From: Amycolatopsis regifaucium
GTDB lineage: Bacteria > Actinomycetota > Actinomycetes > Mycobacteriales > Pseudonocardiaceae
Assembly (NCBI RefSeq): GCF_001613935.1
Contig: NZ_LQCI01000011.1
Span: 62,001 to 126,000, forward strand
DNA length: 64,000 nt
Reading direction: 5' to 3'
Shown here: positions 25,379 through 33,945 of the stretch, in pieces
Position numbering within the stretch: the stretch's first letter is position 1
How the letters are laid out: each line of letters begins with the position of its first letter
Position numbers and translations under genes: made by a program
Notes under the pieces: generated by a model
Databases searched by the model: none
What the model was told of the DNA's origin: nothing
Seen by the model: only the letters and a program-made list of their open reading frames with translations

Positions 25379-26650
25379 TCAGCCGTGCCTGCCAGTGTGC
25401 CAGGCATGCCACGCGTAGGCCTGCGCGTCCGTGAGCGACGCCACCTGGTCGACGACGACGCGCAGACGAGCCGCGTCGTCCGGCGCCGCCTCCCACGCGG
25501 GCAGGAACAGGCCGTCCAGCGCGTCCGGCGCGCGGTGACACAGCGCCCCGACCAGTTCGGCGAGCGTCTGGCGCTGGCCGTCCTGCATCGCGAGCCGCCG
25601 TCTGTCGCTCATCACGTACCGCAGCGCGAGCGCCTTGAACAGCGCGACCTCGGCCGCGACCTGCTCCGGGATGACCAGTTGCGCGGCATAGCGGCTCAAC
25701 GGGCCTTCGCCGTGCACCTCCCGTGTCGCGCCGACGACCGCCGTCGCGAACCGGCCGACCAGTTCGCTCGTGAGCCGCTTCAGCGCGACTTGTGCCTTGA
25801 GCGATCCGTCGAGGCCGGGCTTGCTGAGTTCCGCGACCACCGGCAGGTCGAGCAGTTCCTTCGCCGCACCCTCCAAAGTGGACTGGGATTGGTCCGAGAA
25901 TCGCCGCGCCGCCTCGGCCACGGCGGCACGTTCCTCCGAGTCGGCCAGTACCTGCAACGAGATCCGGCCCGCCAGGACCCCGTCTTCGACGTCGTGCACC
26001 GAATACGCGACGTCGTCGGACCAGTCCATGATCTGCGCTTCCAGGCAGGTGCGCCGCTCGGGGGCGCCGTCACGGACCCACGCGAACACCTCGGCGTCGT
26101 CGGCGTACACCCCGTACTTCGGGTTGCCCTCTTCACGCTGCCACGGGTACTTCATCGAGGCGTCGAGGCAGGCGCGGGTGAGGTTCAGCCCGCCGACCAG
26201 CCCGCCTTCGAGCAGGACCTTGGGCTCCAGCCTGGTCAGGATCCGCAACGTCTGCGCGTTGCCTTCGAAGCCGCCGCACGGCCGTGCGACCTCGTTCAGC
26301 GCGCGTTCGCCGTTGTGCCCGAACGGCGGATGCCCGATGTCGTGCGCGAGGCCGGCGGTGTCCACCAGATCCGGATCGGCGCCCAGTTCGTCCGCGATCC
26401 CTCTGCCGATCTGTGCGACCTCCAGCGAATGGGTCAGCCGGGTGCGCGGCACGCCGCTGACCTCGGCACCTTCACCCGGACCGACCACCTGGGTCTTGCC
26501 TGCCAGCCGCCGCAGCGCGGCCGAGTGCAGCACCCGCGCCCGGTCACGGGCGAAGGCGTTCCGCCCGTCCTTGGCGCCTTCCAGCGCCGCGCCCTTGGGC
26601 CGCTCGGGCAGCAGGCGCGCGGTGTCGGCCTGGGTGTAGGTGTCGCTCAC
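25379..26650 (-). CDS. dgt: Deoxyguanosinetriphosphate triphosphohydrolase-like protein
   Basis: 423 residues. The N-terminal [20 protein letters not shown] and the HD motif ([27 protein letters not shown]) identify a dNTP triphosphohydrolase, with [13 protein letters not shown] as the later HD segment. It cleaves dNTPs to nucleosides and triphosphate and adjusts pools. It begins at a GTG. In mycobacteria it sits next to dnaG; here four genes intervene. The 39 bases beyond its start separate it from the YdcF gene. Confidence 0.94.
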   Translation of the reverse strand: MSDTYTQADTARLLPERPKGAALEGAKDGRNAFARDRARVLHSAALRRLAGKTQVVGPGEGAEVSGVPRTRLTHSLEVAQIGRGIADELGADPDLVDTAGLAHDIGHPPFGHNGERALNEVARPCGGFEGNAQTLRILTRLEPKVLLEGGLVGGLNLTRACLDASMKYPWQREEGNPKYGVYADDAEVFAWVRDGAPERRTCLEAQIMDWSDDVAYSVHDVEDGVLAGRISLQVLADSEERAAVAEAARRFSDQSQSTLEGAAKELLDLPVVAELSKPGLDGSLKAQVALKRLTSELVGRFATAVVGATREVHGEGPLSRYAAQLVIPEQVAAEVALFKALALRYVMSDRRRLAMQDGQRQTLAELVGALCHRAPDALDGLFLPAWEAAPDDAARLRVVVDQVASLTDAQAYAWHAWHTGRHG

Positions 26651-26689
26651 CAGCCAAGCTTAAGCGCGATCACCGACACCTATCGGGTG

Positions 26690-27343
26690 TCAGACCTCGC
26701 CGGTACCGAACAGCGCGTCCGCCGGGGACTTCGTGAGCCGGTAATACAGCAGTGCGCCGGTCTCCCGGACGATGTAGCGCGCCTGCGTCTCGCGGGTCTG
26801 CACGATCGGGCCGCGATGGGTGGGCGAGGTCCACGTCTCCAGCCCGAGGTCGTCGGCCATCACGCGGGCGCGAAAGGAATGCCACGGGTCGCTGACCAGC
26901 ACGGCGGTCTTCCAGCCCCGCTTCTGCACCTGCTCGGCGACCGCCCGCAGGCTGCGCAGGGTGTCGCTGCCTTCACCCACCGGAAGGGTCGCCGACTCGG
27001 GGACACCGCGTTTGCGCAGCCACCGCGCGCCCGCGTCGGCCTCGGTGTAGTTGTCGTCGGCCTTCTTGCCGCCCGCGGTGACGATCGTCTTGGCGACACC
27101 CTGGTCGTAGAGCGTCTTCGCCTTGGCCAGCCGCGCCTCGAAGATCTCCGACGGCCTGCCGTTGTACTGGGCCGCGCCGAGCACCACGATGACGTCGGCC
27201 CGGTCGCGCACGTCGTCCCGCGCGACCTGCCAGACCCGGAACGCCGTCCCGCCGATCACCGCGAAAACGATCAGCAGCACCCCCGCCAGGATCCGGCGCA
27301 CCCGGTTCGCGCGGGTGGGTTTCGTCCGTCCGGCGGTACTCAC
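26690..27343 (-). CDS. YdcF/SanA-family membrane-anchored protein (DUF218)
   Basis: 217 residues. One N-terminal membrane helix (ILAGVLLIVFAVIGGTAF) precedes a DUF218 domain (DVIVVLGAAQYNGRPSEIFE, TIVTAGGKKADDNYTEAD, AVLVSDPWHSFRARV). Members act in cell-envelope integrity or vancomycin tolerance in other bacteria. The start chosen is the GTG at 27343. It follows the response regulator gene on the same strand with a 32-base gap, so it may be the last gene of the ABC/two-component operon. Confidence 0.82.
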   Translation of the reverse strand: MSTAGRTKPTRANRVRRILAGVLLIVFAVIGGTAFRVWQVARDDVRDRADVIVVLGAAQYNGRPSEIFEARLAKAKTLYDQGVAKTIVTAGGKKADDNYTEADAGARWLRKRGVPESATLPVGEGSDTLRSLRAVAEQVQKRGWKTAVLVSDPWHSFRARVMADDLGLETWTSPTHRGPIVQTRETQARYIVRETGALLYYRLTKSPADALFGTGEV

Positions 27344-27375
27344 GGCGGTGATTCTCGCAGAGGCGGGAGTCGATC

Positions 27376-27981
27376 TCAGAGCCAGCCACGGTTTTCCGCG
27401 AGCCGCACCGCCTCGGCCCGTGTCCTGGCCCCGGTCTTGCCCATCGCGGCCGAAAGATGGTTGCGCACGGTGCCGTCGGAGAGGTGCAGCACCCTGGCGA
27501 TGTCGGCCACCGTGCTGCCGTCCTTCGCCGCGATGAGGACGTCGTGCTCCCGTCCGGTGAGCGGACTCGCGCCGGTGGCGAGGGATTCGGCGGCGAGCGC
27601 GGGATCGACCACCCGGAGTCCACTGTGGACTCTGCGGACGGCGTCGACGAGTTGCTCCGGCGGGGCGTCCTTGACCACGAAACCGGCGGCGCCCGCCGTC
27701 ATCGCCCGCGCGAGATACCCGGGTCTGCCGAAGGTCGTGCAGATGATGATCCGGCACGACGGCAGCGCGCGGTTCAGCTCGGCGGCGGCTTCGAGGCCGT
27801 CCTTGCCCGGCATCTGGACGTCGAGCAGCGCGACATCCGGGGCCGTTTCCTTCGCCAGCCGGAGCACTTCGTCGCCCGAGCCTACCTGGGCGACCACCTC
27901 GATGTCGGTTTCGAGGCCGAGCACGGTGGCCAGCGCCCCGCGCACCATCGCCTGGTCATCGGCGAGCAGGACCCGGATCAC
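27376..27981 (-). CDS. NarL/DesR-type response regulator
   Basis: 201 residues. The receiver has DDQAMVRGAL, the phosphorylated Asp in DVALLDVQMPGKDG, and the conserved Thr and Lys in ICTTFG and FVVKDAPPE. A LuxR HTH follows (LTGREHDVLIAAKDGSTVAD, then DGTVRNHLSAAM). The GTG start at 27981 overlaps the kinase stop (GTGA), so the pair is co-translated. It should respond to the adjacent DesK-like kinase and probably controls the neighbouring ABC transporter. Confidence 0.9.
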   Translation of the reverse strand: MIRVLLADDQAMVRGALATVLGLETDIEVVAQVGSGDEVLRLAKETAPDVALLDVQMPGKDGLEAAAELNRALPSCRIIICTTFGRPGYLARAMTAGAAGFVVKDAPPEQLVDAVRRVHSGLRVVDPALAAESLATGASPLTGREHDVLIAAKDGSTVADIARVLHLSDGTVRNHLSAAMGKTGARTRAEAVRLAENRGWL

Positions 27982-29174
27982 GCACACTCTCCAGCTGTTT
28001 CGGTGAACGACGCACGCGCACCGCTCGCCACGGCGGCGGCCGGTACCTCGGCCCGGACCAGCCATCCTCCTTCTGGCCGAGGAGAGGCCTCCAGCGTCCC
28101 TCCGACGGCGTCCAGCCGTTCGGTGAGCCCGTGCAGACCGTTGCCCGCCGGGGCCTCGACGGCCTGGCCGTCGTCCTCGACCTCCAGCCATCGCTCACCG
28201 AAGCGGACTTTGACCCGCTTCGCCTCGGAATGCCGAAGCACATTGGTGACCGCTTCCCGCAGCACATAACCGAAAGTGCGCTGCAGGCCCGGTTCGACGT
28301 TGTCCACCGCGTGCGGCAGATCGGCGTCGATCTCGGCCGCCCGCAGCGCCGCCCGCGCCCCGGCGAGTTCCGCCGAAAGCGACACCTCGCGATACTCCGA
28401 CACCGTGGCGCGGATATCCGACAACGCGCTGCGGGTCAGGCCTTCGACCTCGCGGATCTCCTCCAGCGCGCGGCCGTCGTCCATGCCGCTCTCCAGCATC
28501 CGGCGGGCGAGCCCGGCCTTCACCGTGATGGTGGTGAGGCTGTGGCCGAGGATGTCGTGCAGATCCCGCGCCAGGCGCTCGCGTTCATCCGCCACCGCCA
28601 GCGTGGCGATCTCCCGGTTCGCCGCCTCCAGTTTCCGCACCGCGCGGACCAGGCTCGCCATGAAGAACATCGCCGCCGTGATCGAGACGACGGCGATGAG
28701 GTCACCGAAATCGTCCCTTCCGGCGAGCAGCTGTAGCGCCAGCACCAGCAGCAGGGCCCCGCCGTCCAGCATCAGTGCCCAGGCAGGCGGCAGGGTGAAG
28801 GCCAAAACCGCGGTCGCGTAGATCAGGACGTAGGGGTTGTTGTCGGACAGGAAGGTCAGGGTGAGCCCGATCAGCAGCATCAGCGCCGAGAAGAGGTAGG
28901 TCACCCGCCGCTGGGACGGCCGCAAGATCAGCGGGAACAGCACGTAACAGGCGGCGTAGGCGATCAGGAGGACGACGACCAGGAGCTCTTGCCAGACGTG
29001 GTCGGAGACCAACAGCTTGTGCCCCGCCGGGATGAGCAGCGGCAGGACGAACGCGGTGCCGAGCAAGGACCACCGGCCGGGGCTGGGGCCCCTGCCGACC
29101 CGCGGCGGCATGTCCGACCACCAGTTCTCACGGCTGTTCAGGCCCGTCTTCACCCTGCCCGGGTAGTCGTTCAC
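27978..29174 (-). CDS. DesK-type sensor histidine kinase
   Basis: 398 residues. Four or five membrane helices lie at about 40–170, then a HisKA_3 dimerisation domain with the phosphorylated His in ERLARDLHDILGHSLTT, and an ATPase lobe (EAVTNVLRHSEAKRVK; DDGQAVEAPAGNGLHGLTER). The GTG at 29174 is preceded by GAAGGGGGAA. It sits 13 bases behind the ABC permease gene and is coupled to the regulator. Such kinases near ABC exporters commonly sense membrane-active compounds; that is inference. Confidence 0.9.
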   Translation of the reverse strand: MNDYPGRVKTGLNSRENWWSDMPPRVGRGPSPGRWSLLGTAFVLPLLIPAGHKLLVSDHVWQELLVVVLLIAYAACYVLFPLILRPSQRRVTYLFSALMLLIGLTLTFLSDNNPYVLIYATAVLAFTLPPAWALMLDGGALLLVLALQLLAGRDDFGDLIAVVSITAAMFFMASLVRAVRKLEAANREIATLAVADERERLARDLHDILGHSLTTITVKAGLARRMLESGMDDGRALEEIREVEGLTRSALSDIRATVSEYREVSLSAELAGARAALRAAEIDADLPHAVDNVEPGLQRTFGYVLREAVTNVLRHSEAKRVKVRFGERWLEVEDDGQAVEAPAGNGLHGLTERLDAVGGTLEASPRPEGGWLVRAEVPAAAVASGARASFTETAGECA

Positions 29175-29187
29175 CGGTTCCCCCTTC

Positions 29188-29916
29188 TCAGACCCGCGCA
29201 CTGTCCTTACGGTAACGCCTGACCACCAGCGCGCCGAGGATCGCGGTCCACGCCGCGAGGACACCGAGCGCCGCCGGGAAGCTCACCGTGAGATGGTCGG
29301 TGACGACCGGGCGGACCAGCTGGATCAGCCAGTACGTCGGTGTCGCCTTGGCGAGGTCGGCCATCCACGAGGGCATCCCGTCGATGGGGATCCACAGCCC
29401 GCCGAGGAAGCCCATCCCCAGCGTGACGACCATGGACACCGGCTGCATCGAATCCGGCGTGCCGAACTGCCCCAGCAGCAGACCTAGCAGCACCAGCGGG
29501 ATCGCGCCGAGCCAGATGCCGAACACCAGCCGCAGCCAGCCGGAGGCGTCGAGGTGGACACCCTGGAAGAGGGCGCCGACCAGTGGGACGAGGAGCAGGG
29601 ACGGCAGCGCGACGAGCATCGCCGAGAGACCCTTGCCACTGAGGTAGCCCGGGCCGGTCAGCGGGGTCAGCCGCAGCTGGCGTTGCCAGCCAGTGGACCG
29701 TTCGATGGCCAGCTTCGCGCCGCTCGTCATGGCTGCGGAGAAGGCGCCGAAGGCCATCATGTTGACCATGATCACCCCGGCGATGCTCTTGTCGGCGGCA
29801 CCGAAAACGTTGACCTGCAACAAGAACATCAACACCGGGAAAGCGATGGCGAAGAGCACGAACCGGGTCGAGCGGAAGGTGCGGACGACCTCGGTCTTGA
29901 GATAGGTCGGGTTCAT
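29188..29916 (-). CDS. ABC-2 type permease
   Basis: 242 residues with six predicted membrane helices. It begins MNPTYLKTEVVRTFRSTRFV and has the ABC-2 pattern MTSGAKLAIERSTGWQRQLR before helix 3, then FLGGLWIPIDGMPSWM. It forms the membrane part of an exporter with the ATPase whose stop overlaps its start by four bases. The exported compound is unknown, but coupling to a DesK/DesR-like pair resembles lipid- or antibiotic-responsive exporters. Confidence 0.9.
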   Translation of the reverse strand: MNPTYLKTEVVRTFRSTRFVLFAIAFPVLMFLLQVNVFGAADKSIAGVIMVNMMAFGAFSAAMTSGAKLAIERSTGWQRQLRLTPLTGPGYLSGKGLSAMLVALPSLLLVPLVGALFQGVHLDASGWLRLVFGIWLGAIPLVLLGLLLGQFGTPDSMQPVSMVVTLGMGFLGGLWIPIDGMPSWMADLAKATPTYWLIQLVRPVVTDHLTVSFPAALGVLAAWTAILGALVVRRYRKDSARV

Positions 29917-30836
29917 CGGACGGGTTCCTCGGTGGTTTCGGTGGTCAGCGAGAGGAAGGCGCCTTCGAGGCCGACGGCGCTGATCTCGATGTCGTGCGCT
30001 TCGGGGACCCGGGTCAGCAGGGCCCGGAGCGTGGTGTCGGAATCGGAGCTGGAGATGGCGACGCGGCCGCCCCGGAGTTCGAACCCGGTGACCGCGGGCA
30101 GCCCCGCGATCACCGGCTCCGCCGTCGCGGGCACGACCGCGCGGACCGTGCGTCCCCCTGCCAGCGCACGGACCTGCGCGACCGAACCGTCCGCGACGAT
30201 CCGCCCCGACCGCATCAGCACGACCCGGTCGGCGAACTCTTCGGCCTCTTCGAGGTAATGGGTGGCGAACAGGACCGTGCGGCCGGAGTTCGTGTACTCG
30301 TACATGGACTTCCAGAACTCGCGGCGCGTGCCGACGTCCATCGCGGCGGTGGGCTCGTCGAGGATCAGCAGGTCGGGGTCGCTCACCAGCGCGACGGCGA
30401 ACCGCACGCGCTGTTTCTGCCCGCCGGAAAGCCTGGTGGAACGCCGGTTCGCGAGGTCTTCGACCCCGGCGCGGCGCAGCGCCTCCCGGACGGGCATCGG
30501 CTCGCGGTGCAGTGCCGCGACCATGCCGACGGTCTCGGCGACGGTGAGATCCTCGACGAGCGCGCCGCCCTGCAGCATCGCGCCGATCATCCCGTCACCG
30601 ACCGCCTCGCCCGGCTCGCGCCCGAAGACGGTCACGGTGCCGCTGTCGGGCACGGTGAGGCCGAGGATCATGTCGACCGTGGTGGATTTCCCGGCGCCGT
30701 TGGGGCCGAGGAGGGCGACCACCTCGCCCGGCGCGATCGTGAGGTCCACGCCGTCGACGGCGTGGACGTCGCCGTAATGCTTACGCAGTCCCGAAAGCCG
30801 GACCGCGGCCCCCGTGGTGATGTCTTGTTCTCGCAT
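29913..30836 (-). CDS. ABC transporter ATP-binding protein
   Basis: 307 residues. Walker A is LLGPNGAGKSTTVDM, the signature is RLSGGQKQRVRFAVAL, Walker B is DLLILDEPTAAMD and the H loop is LFATHYLEEAEE. The C-terminal 80 residues are the extension typical of DrrA/CcmA-like exporters. It opens the operon ABC ATPase–permease–kinase–regulator–(YdcF), with four-base overlap to the permease. The upstream 100 bases hold the likely promoter and then the family B palindrome. Confidence 0.95.
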   Translation of the reverse strand: MREQDITTGAAVRLSGLRKHYGDVHAVDGVDLTIAPGEVVALLGPNGAGKSTTVDMILGLTVPDSGTVTVFGREPGEAVGDGMIGAMLQGGALVEDLTVAETVGMVAALHREPMPVREALRRAGVEDLANRRSTRLSGGQKQRVRFAVALVSDPDLLILDEPTAAMDVGTRREFWKSMYEYTNSGRTVLFATHYLEEAEEFADRVVLMRSGRIVADGSVAQVRALAGGRTVRAVVPATAEPVIAGLPAVTGFELRGGRVAISSSDSDTTLRALLTRVPEAHDIEISAVGLEGAFLSLTTETTEEPVR

Positions 30837-30939
30837 GCTCCGAGCTTGGCGTGCCCGGGGCTCGCGGCCTTGGGCCGCGCGTCACGACCTGAGGGTGACA
30901 GTTGTCAGGGATGGTCGTTCGAACGCTTTCCCCCGTGCA

Positions 30940-30986
30940 ATGAAAGGCCCCTTCATTGCGAAATTTGCAATGAAGGGGCCTTTCAT
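30940..30986. repeat. Intergenic palindrome, family B, copy 1
   Basis: Perfect 20-bp arms (30940–30959, 30967–30986) around GAAATTT; the core is GAAAGGCCCCTTCATTGC. It lies between the glyS stop and the start of the ABC operon, so it is probably the glyS terminator. The same sequence, inverted and longer, occurs at 36091–36143. Confidence 0.87.
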
Positions 30987-31003
30987 GTCATGGGCCGAGG
31001 GGG

Positions 31004-32392
31004 TCAGCAGCCGATCAGACGCCCCGCGAGGTAAGCCTCGAGCTTGTCGATCGCGACCCGCTCCTGCGCCATGGTGTCGCGCTCCCGCACGGTCACCGCG
31101 AGGTCGTCGAGCGTGTCGAAGTCGACGGTGACGCAGAACGGCGTACCGATCTCTTCCTGGCGCCGGTAGCGCTTGCCGATCGAGCCGGCGTCGTCGAAGT
31201 CGACGTTCCAGTGCTTACGCAGCATCGCCGCGACGTCGCGCGCCTTCGGCGTGAGATCGGCGTTGCGGGACAACGGAAGCACGGCGACCTTGAACGGCGC
31301 GAGCCGGTAGTCCAGCTTCAGCACGGCGCGCTTGTCGACGCCGCCCTTGGCGTTGGGGACCTCGTCTTCGTGGTAGGCGTCGACCAGGAACGCCATCATC
31401 GACCGGCCGACACCGGCCGCGGGCTCGATGACGAACGGGCGGAACCGCTGCTTCGAAGCCTGGTCGAAGAACGACAGGTCCACGCCGGAGTGGTTCGAGT
31501 GCGTCGTCAGGTCGTAGTCGGTACGGTTCGCGATGCCTTCGAGCTCGCCCCACTCCTGGCCCGCGTTGAACGCGAAGCGGTACTCGATGTCGACGGTGCG
31601 CTTCGAGTAGTGGGAGAGCTTTTCCTTGGGGTGCTCGTAGTGACGCAGGTTCTCCGGCTTGATGCCGAGGTCCTTGTACCACTCGGTGCGCGCGTCGATC
31701 CAGTACTGGTGCCAGGTCTCGTCCTCACCCGGCTCGACGAAGAACTCCATCTCCATCTGCTCGAACTCACGCGTGCGGAAGATGAAGTTGCCCGGCGTGA
31801 TCTCGTTCCGGAACGACTTGCCGATCTGGCCGATGCCGAACGGCGGCTTCTTCCGCGCGGTGGTCTGCACGTTGAGGAAGTTGATGAAGATGCCCTGCGC
31901 GGTCTCCGGGCGGAGGTAGTGCACGCCTTCCTCGGACTCGACCGGGCCGAGGTAGGTCTTGAGCATCATGTTGAAGTCACGCGGCGCGGTGTACTCGCCG
32001 CGGTTTCCGCAGTTCGGGCACGGGACCTCGGACAGGTCGTCCTCGGTCACCTCCTTGCCCGTACGCGCGGAGAAGTCCTCGGCCAGCTGGTCGGCGCGGA
32101 ACCGCTTGTGGCAGGACAGACATTCAATCAGCGGGTCGGTGAAGACGTCGAGGTGACCCGACGCGACCCAGACCTGGCGCGGCAGGATCACCGAGGAGTC
32201 GAGGCCGACGACGTCGTCGCGGCTCTGCACGACGGTCTTCCACCACTGGCGCTTGATGTTGTCCTTGAGCTCGACACCGAGCGGGCCGTAGTCCCACGCC
32301 GATTTGGTACCGCCGTAGATCTCTCCACACGGGAAAACGAAGCCTCGACGCTTGCACAGGCTGACGACGGTCTCAATGGTGTTGGCGGGCAC
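31004..32392 (-). CDS. glyS: Glycyl-tRNA synthetase (alpha2 type)
   Basis: 462 residues, a normal class II eukaryotic/actinobacterial-type GlyRS. The N-terminal [18 protein letters not shown] is diagnostic, class II motif 2 lies in [20 protein letters not shown] and motif 3 in [13 protein letters not shown] zinc-type insert ([10 protein letters not shown]) is present, with a second CLSCHKRF pair. The GTG at 32392 ([10 protein letters not shown]) starts the alignment; a frame 23 codons longer has no homology. Its neighbours smtB and zur reproduce the mycobacterial order. A 12-bp hairpin stands in front of it. Confidence 0.97.
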   Translation of the reverse strand: MPANTIETVVSLCKRRGFVFPCGEIYGGTKSAWDYGPLGVELKDNIKRQWWKTVVQSRDDVVGLDSSVILPRQVWVASGHLDVFTDPLIECLSCHKRFRADQLAEDFSARTGKEVTEDDLSEVPCPNCGNRGEYTAPRDFNMMLKTYLGPVESEEGVHYLRPETAQGIFINFLNVQTTARKKPPFGIGQIGKSFRNEITPGNFIFRTREFEQMEMEFFVEPGEDETWHQYWIDARTEWYKDLGIKPENLRHYEHPKEKLSHYSKRTVDIEYRFAFNAGQEWGELEGIANRTDYDLTTHSNHSGVDLSFFDQASKQRFRPFVIEPAAGVGRSMMAFLVDAYHEDEVPNAKGGVDKRAVLKLDYRLAPFKVAVLPLSRNADLTPKARDVAAMLRKHWNVDFDDAGSIGKRYRRQEEIGTPFCVTVDFDTLDDLAVTVRERDTMAQERVAIDKLEAYLAGRLIGC

Positions 32393-32408
32393 TCCACGCT
32401 CCGAAGCA

Positions 32409-32460
32409 TGCGGGGACGGGTATCGGACTAGAACGACAAGACTAACCGCCCGTCCCCGCA
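32409..32460 (-). promoter_or_regulatory. Hairpin in glyS leader region
   Basis: TGCGGGGACGGG (32409–32420) pairs fully with CCCGTCCCCGCA (32449–32460), ending 16 bases before the glyS start. It could be a terminator of the upstream sortase gene or a leader structure. No T-box element is recognisable. Confidence 0.4.
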
Positions 32461-32485
32461 CGACCTCCGGCGAGGTTGGAACGGG

Positions 32486-33148
32486 TCAGGGCCGGCTGAC
32501 CAAGGACGCCGTGACGATGCGGTTGTCCTCGTAGCCGTCGGTCCCGCCGACGTACTCGCCACCACAGGTGACCAGCACCAGCCGGTGCGGGCCGTCGGGC
32601 CCGAACAGCTTCTCCGCCTGTTCGGCCAGCTTCGTCTTGTGCACGGTGACGATCTCGCCGATCTTGTAGACCCATTTGCCGCCGTCGGTGTCGACGACAC
32701 TGACCTCCTGGCCGGTCTTGAGCCGCCACAGTTCGTCGAACGGGCCCTTCTCGCCCTTCCAGTTCACGTGCCCGGAAAGCAGGGAAGCGCCCTGGTCGGC
32801 GCCCAGTTTCGCGCCCCACCAGGTGGCTTCGTCGAGACCCTCGGGGATGGGGAGGGTGCCATCGGCGGTCAGTTCCTTGCGGATCAGTTTCGCCGTGCCA
32901 CCACCGGGCAGTTTGACCGTGCCGGGCGCCTGGCCCTTGTCGGCCGGGACCTCGGGCGGCTGCACCGCGGACGTACCCGCCTGACCTTCCGCGGCCGCGA
33001 TGACCGGGTCACCCTTTCCGGTGAACAAGACCACCGCGACCACGGCCGCCACCACGAAGATCGCGGCGCCGGCGAGGATCCAGCCCAGGCCGGAGCGTTT
33101 CTTCGGCTGCTCCTCGCTTGCCGCACCGTCGTCGATCTGCCCCACCAT
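32486..33148 (-). CDS. Class F sortase
   Basis: 220 residues. One N-terminal membrane helix (LAGAAIFVVAAVVAVVLF) is followed by a sortase fold with catalytic His in SLLSGHVNWKGE, Cys in LVLVTCGGEY and Arg in GYEDNRIV, all in order. Class F sortases anchor proteins to actinobacterial envelopes, but their usual substrates are not firmly known. A second class F gene stands 160 bases upstream on the same strand, and a family A palindrome separates the two, so they are probably separate transcripts. Confidence 0.92.
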   Translation of the reverse strand: MVGQIDDGAASEEQPKKRSGLGWILAGAAIFVVAAVVAVVLFTGKGDPVIAAAEGQAGTSAVQPPEVPADKGQAPGTVKLPGGGTAKLIRKELTADGTLPIPEGLDEATWWGAKLGADQGASLLSGHVNWKGEKGPFDELWRLKTGQEVSVVDTDGGKWVYKIGEIVTVHKTKLAEQAEKLFGPDGPHRLVLVTCGGEYVGGTDGYEDNRIVTASLVSRP

Positions 33149-33238
33149 CGGGTATTTCTCCTTGCTCGCTTCAAGCCGCCGGAGCGGCCGGTGTCGCTAG
33201 ACACGCGACGCGAGGTGACGTGGGTTGCATCGACTTCC

Positions 33239-33302
33239 CGCATTTCGTCCTCTGAATGCGGTAGTTGCGCGTGCAAGGACCGCATTCAGAGGACGAAATG
33301 CG
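33239..33302. repeat. Intergenic palindrome, family A, copy 3
   Basis: Perfect 24-bp arms (33239–33262, 33279–33302), core CGTCCTCTGAATGCGG, with the same TTGCGCGTGCAA loop as copy 2. It lies just behind the second sortase gene on the minus strand, consistent with termination there. Confidence 0.87.
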
Positions 33303-33308
33303 CGAGGG

Positions 33309-33938
33309 TCAGGCGGGTGGGCCGGTGACGGGGGTGGCGACGACGACCCGGTTGTCCCGGTAGCCGTCCGTCCCGCCGAGGTAGTCGCCGCCGCAGGTGA
33401 CCAGCACCAGCCGGTGCGGCCCGCGCTGCGCGAACAGCTTCGCCGCCTGCGCGGGCAGCTCGCTCTTGTGCACGGTGACGATTTCCCGCACCCGGTAGAC
33501 CCAGATTCCGCCCGTCGCGTCGCTGACGGCCACCTCCTGGCCGTCCCGCATCCGCCACAGCTCGTCGAAGGGCCCCTTGACGCCGCCCCAGTTGACGTGC
33601 CCGGAGACCAGCGCCGTCCCGGATTCGGCGCCGAGTCGCGCACCCCACCAGGCCGCGTCCTGGAGACCACGCGGGATCGGGAGGACGCCGTCGGCGTTGA
33701 CCTCGGAGCGGACGAGTCGCGCCGTTCCGCCTTCGGGCAGCCGGATGGTGCCGGGCCGCTGTCCGCGCGTCGAGCTGTCGGCGGGCAAGGCCAGCGGAGC
33801 CCCGTCCTCCCCGGGGACGACCGCGGGTTCGGCGAACGAGACCGGCTGCTCGGGTGGGATCCAGGTCAGCACGATCACGCCCGCTGAGATGGCGAGCGCG
33901 GACGCGACGGCGGTGAGTCCCGCCAGCCAGTTCCGCAC
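33309..33938 (-). CDS. Class F sortase, second copy
   Basis: 209 residues with a membrane helix near the N-terminus (LAGLTAVASALAISAGVIVL). Catalytic His in ALVSGHVNWGGV, Cys in LVLVTCGGDY and Arg in GYRDNRVV are present. It begins at a GTG (33938), seven bases after the stop of the surface-protein gene behind it, so the two are transcribed together and this sortase should process that protein. It shares the core of the catalytic domain with the neighbouring copy but has a different N-terminal region. Confidence 0.9.
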   Translation of the reverse strand: MRNWLAGLTAVASALAISAGVIVLTWIPPEQPVSFAEPAVVPGEDGAPLALPADSSTRGQRPGTIRLPEGGTARLVRSEVNADGVLPIPRGLQDAAWWGARLGAESGTALVSGHVNWGGVKGPFDELWRMRDGQEVAVSDATGGIWVYRVREIVTVHKSELPAQAAKLFAQRGPHRLVLVTCGGDYLGGTDGYRDNRVVVATPVTGPPA

Positions 33939-33945
33939 GGGACCG

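Noticed and set aside
25115-28006. 963-codon + strand frame over dgt, YdcF and the response regulator
   Set aside because: Antisense shadow; it crosses several unrelated real genes on the other strand.
32393-32485. T-box or glycine riboswitch in front of glyS
   Set aside because: No T-box sequence (TGGNACC) or glycine aptamer cores were found; only a simple hairpin.
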